Assembly (NCBI GenBank): GCA_946409475.1
Contig: CAMJWQ010000227.1
Location: 1-5,826 of the forward strand
Source: an uncultured Lachnospiraceae bacterium
GTDB lineage: Bacteria; Bacillota; Clostridia; Lachnospirales; Lachnospiraceae
Length of the DNA stretch: 5,826 nucleotides
Reading direction: 5' to 3'
Under the pieces are notes generated by a model. The model ran no database searches, had not been told where the DNA came from, and saw only the letters and a list, made by a program, of their open reading frames with translations. The position numbers were made by a program, and so were the translations under genes. Of the stretch, positions 5,575 to 5,826 are shown in pieces. Position 1 is the stretch's first letter, and each line of letters starts with the position of its first letter.

Positions 5575-5580
5575 CTCCTT
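5575..5580 (-). promoter_or_regulatory. Ribosome binding site deciding the HAD phosphatase start
   Basis: AAGGAG on the minus strand, 7 nt before the ATG at 5565-5567 and only 1 nt before another in-frame ATG at 5571-5573. None of the farther in-frame ATGs upstream has a visible Shine-Dalgarno. Confidence 0.8.
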
Positions 5581-5695
5581 GACAGCCTTAATCCACTTTC
5601 CTGTGTTTCTTCTTTCATTTTAAGATATATTATGACGGGAAGTATATGGTATTTTTTCATAATAATATACATTATTAAAAAGGCTTCTATAATAA

Positions 5696-5724
5696 GTTAT
5701 ACAATACATGGCAGGGGAAGTAAA
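5696..5724 (-). promoter_or_regulatory. Candidate promoter of the HAD phosphatase gene
   Basis: Minus strand TTTACT (5724-5719), 17-nt spacer, TATAAC (5701-5696). These are four and five of six consensus bases. A start near 5689 would give a leader of about 120 nt. The surroundings are very A/T-rich, so false matches are likely. Confidence 0.4.
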
Positions 5725-5761
5725 TAGAATGGGGATTTAACGAGGTAAAATTCATTTGAAT

Positions 5762-5784
5762 AAAAGCTGTGGAATCAGCCTTTT
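5762..5784 (-). terminator. Possible terminator of a gene beyond the right edge
   Basis: On the minus strand AAAAGGCTG (5784-5776) pairs with CAGCTTTT (5769-5762), eight pairs with one bulged G and a 6-nt loop, followed by ATTCAAATGAATTTT. The T-run is mostly inside the stem, so this is a weak terminator at best. It lies upstream of the HAD promoter, where the end of a preceding minus-strand unit could be expected. Confidence 0.3.
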
Positions 5785-5826
5785 GGGGTATAAAGGAAAC
5801 CATGACTTACCGGCTTTTCCTCAGAC

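Noticed and set aside
5802..5826. Possible plus-strand gene start (ATG at 5802 after AAAGGAAACC) running off the edge
   Set aside because: Only eight codons are visible, the Shine-Dalgarno is weak and no convincing promoter precedes it, so it cannot be supported from this window.
5775..5826. Possible 3' end of a minus-strand gene (16 open codons ending in TGA at 5775)
   Set aside because: The stop would fall inside the terminator-like hairpin and the peptide shows no recognisable family features.

Overview
The window looks like chromosomal core sequence from a low-GC Firmicute, most probably an anaerobic clostridium of the Lachnospiraceae type. Reasons: strong AGGAGG ribosome binding sites, sigma-A type promoters, a CIRCE operator in front of groESL, and two small membrane proteins whose style (for example a YIWYYYKVH stretch just before a membrane helix) is typical of that family. 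The taxonomy is inferred from gene style, not from a search. There are no RNA genes, insertion sequences, CRISPR arrays or other mobile elements.

Layout from left to right. Positions 1-776 (minus) hold the N-terminal half of IMP dehydrogenase (guaB), cut by the window edge. Positions 777-1047 hold the guaB leader and promoter, a terminator-like hairpin that abuts the promoter, and a stretch rich in inverted repeats. Positions 1048-1524 (minus) encode a 158-aa two-helix membrane protein of unknown function that starts at TTG. Positions 1525-1769 are a divergent promoter region in which the -35 boxes of the two flanking genes occupy the same bases. Positions 1770-2438 (plus) encode a 222-aa membrane-anchored protein with an extracytoplasmic domain reminiscent of solute-binding proteins. 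A strong bidirectional terminator (2502-2541) separates it from the convergent groEL. Positions 2589-4208 and 4222-4506 (minus) are groEL and groES, one bicistronic operon under a sigma-A-like promoter and a perfect CIRCE operator. Positions 4570-4769 hold that promoter and, upstream of it, an array of CTC triplets spaced exactly 10 bp. Positions 4770-5567 (minus) encode a Cof-type HAD phosphatase with its own likely promoter. The right edge (5725-5826) shows a hairpin but no gene I can defend.

How the genes relate. GroES and GroEL form the folding chamber and are almost certainly controlled by HrcA through CIRCE. guaB is the committed step of GMP synthesis; in many clostridia it lies close downstream of groESL in the same direction. 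Here the two are separated by the divergent pair of uncharacterised membrane-protein genes. The HAD phosphatase looks like an independent housekeeping or detoxification gene. I see no evidence for a new multi-gene system. The points most worth checking are the shared -35 divergent promoter with its two unknown membrane proteins, the foldable stretch before guaB, and the 10-bp phased repeat upstream of groES.
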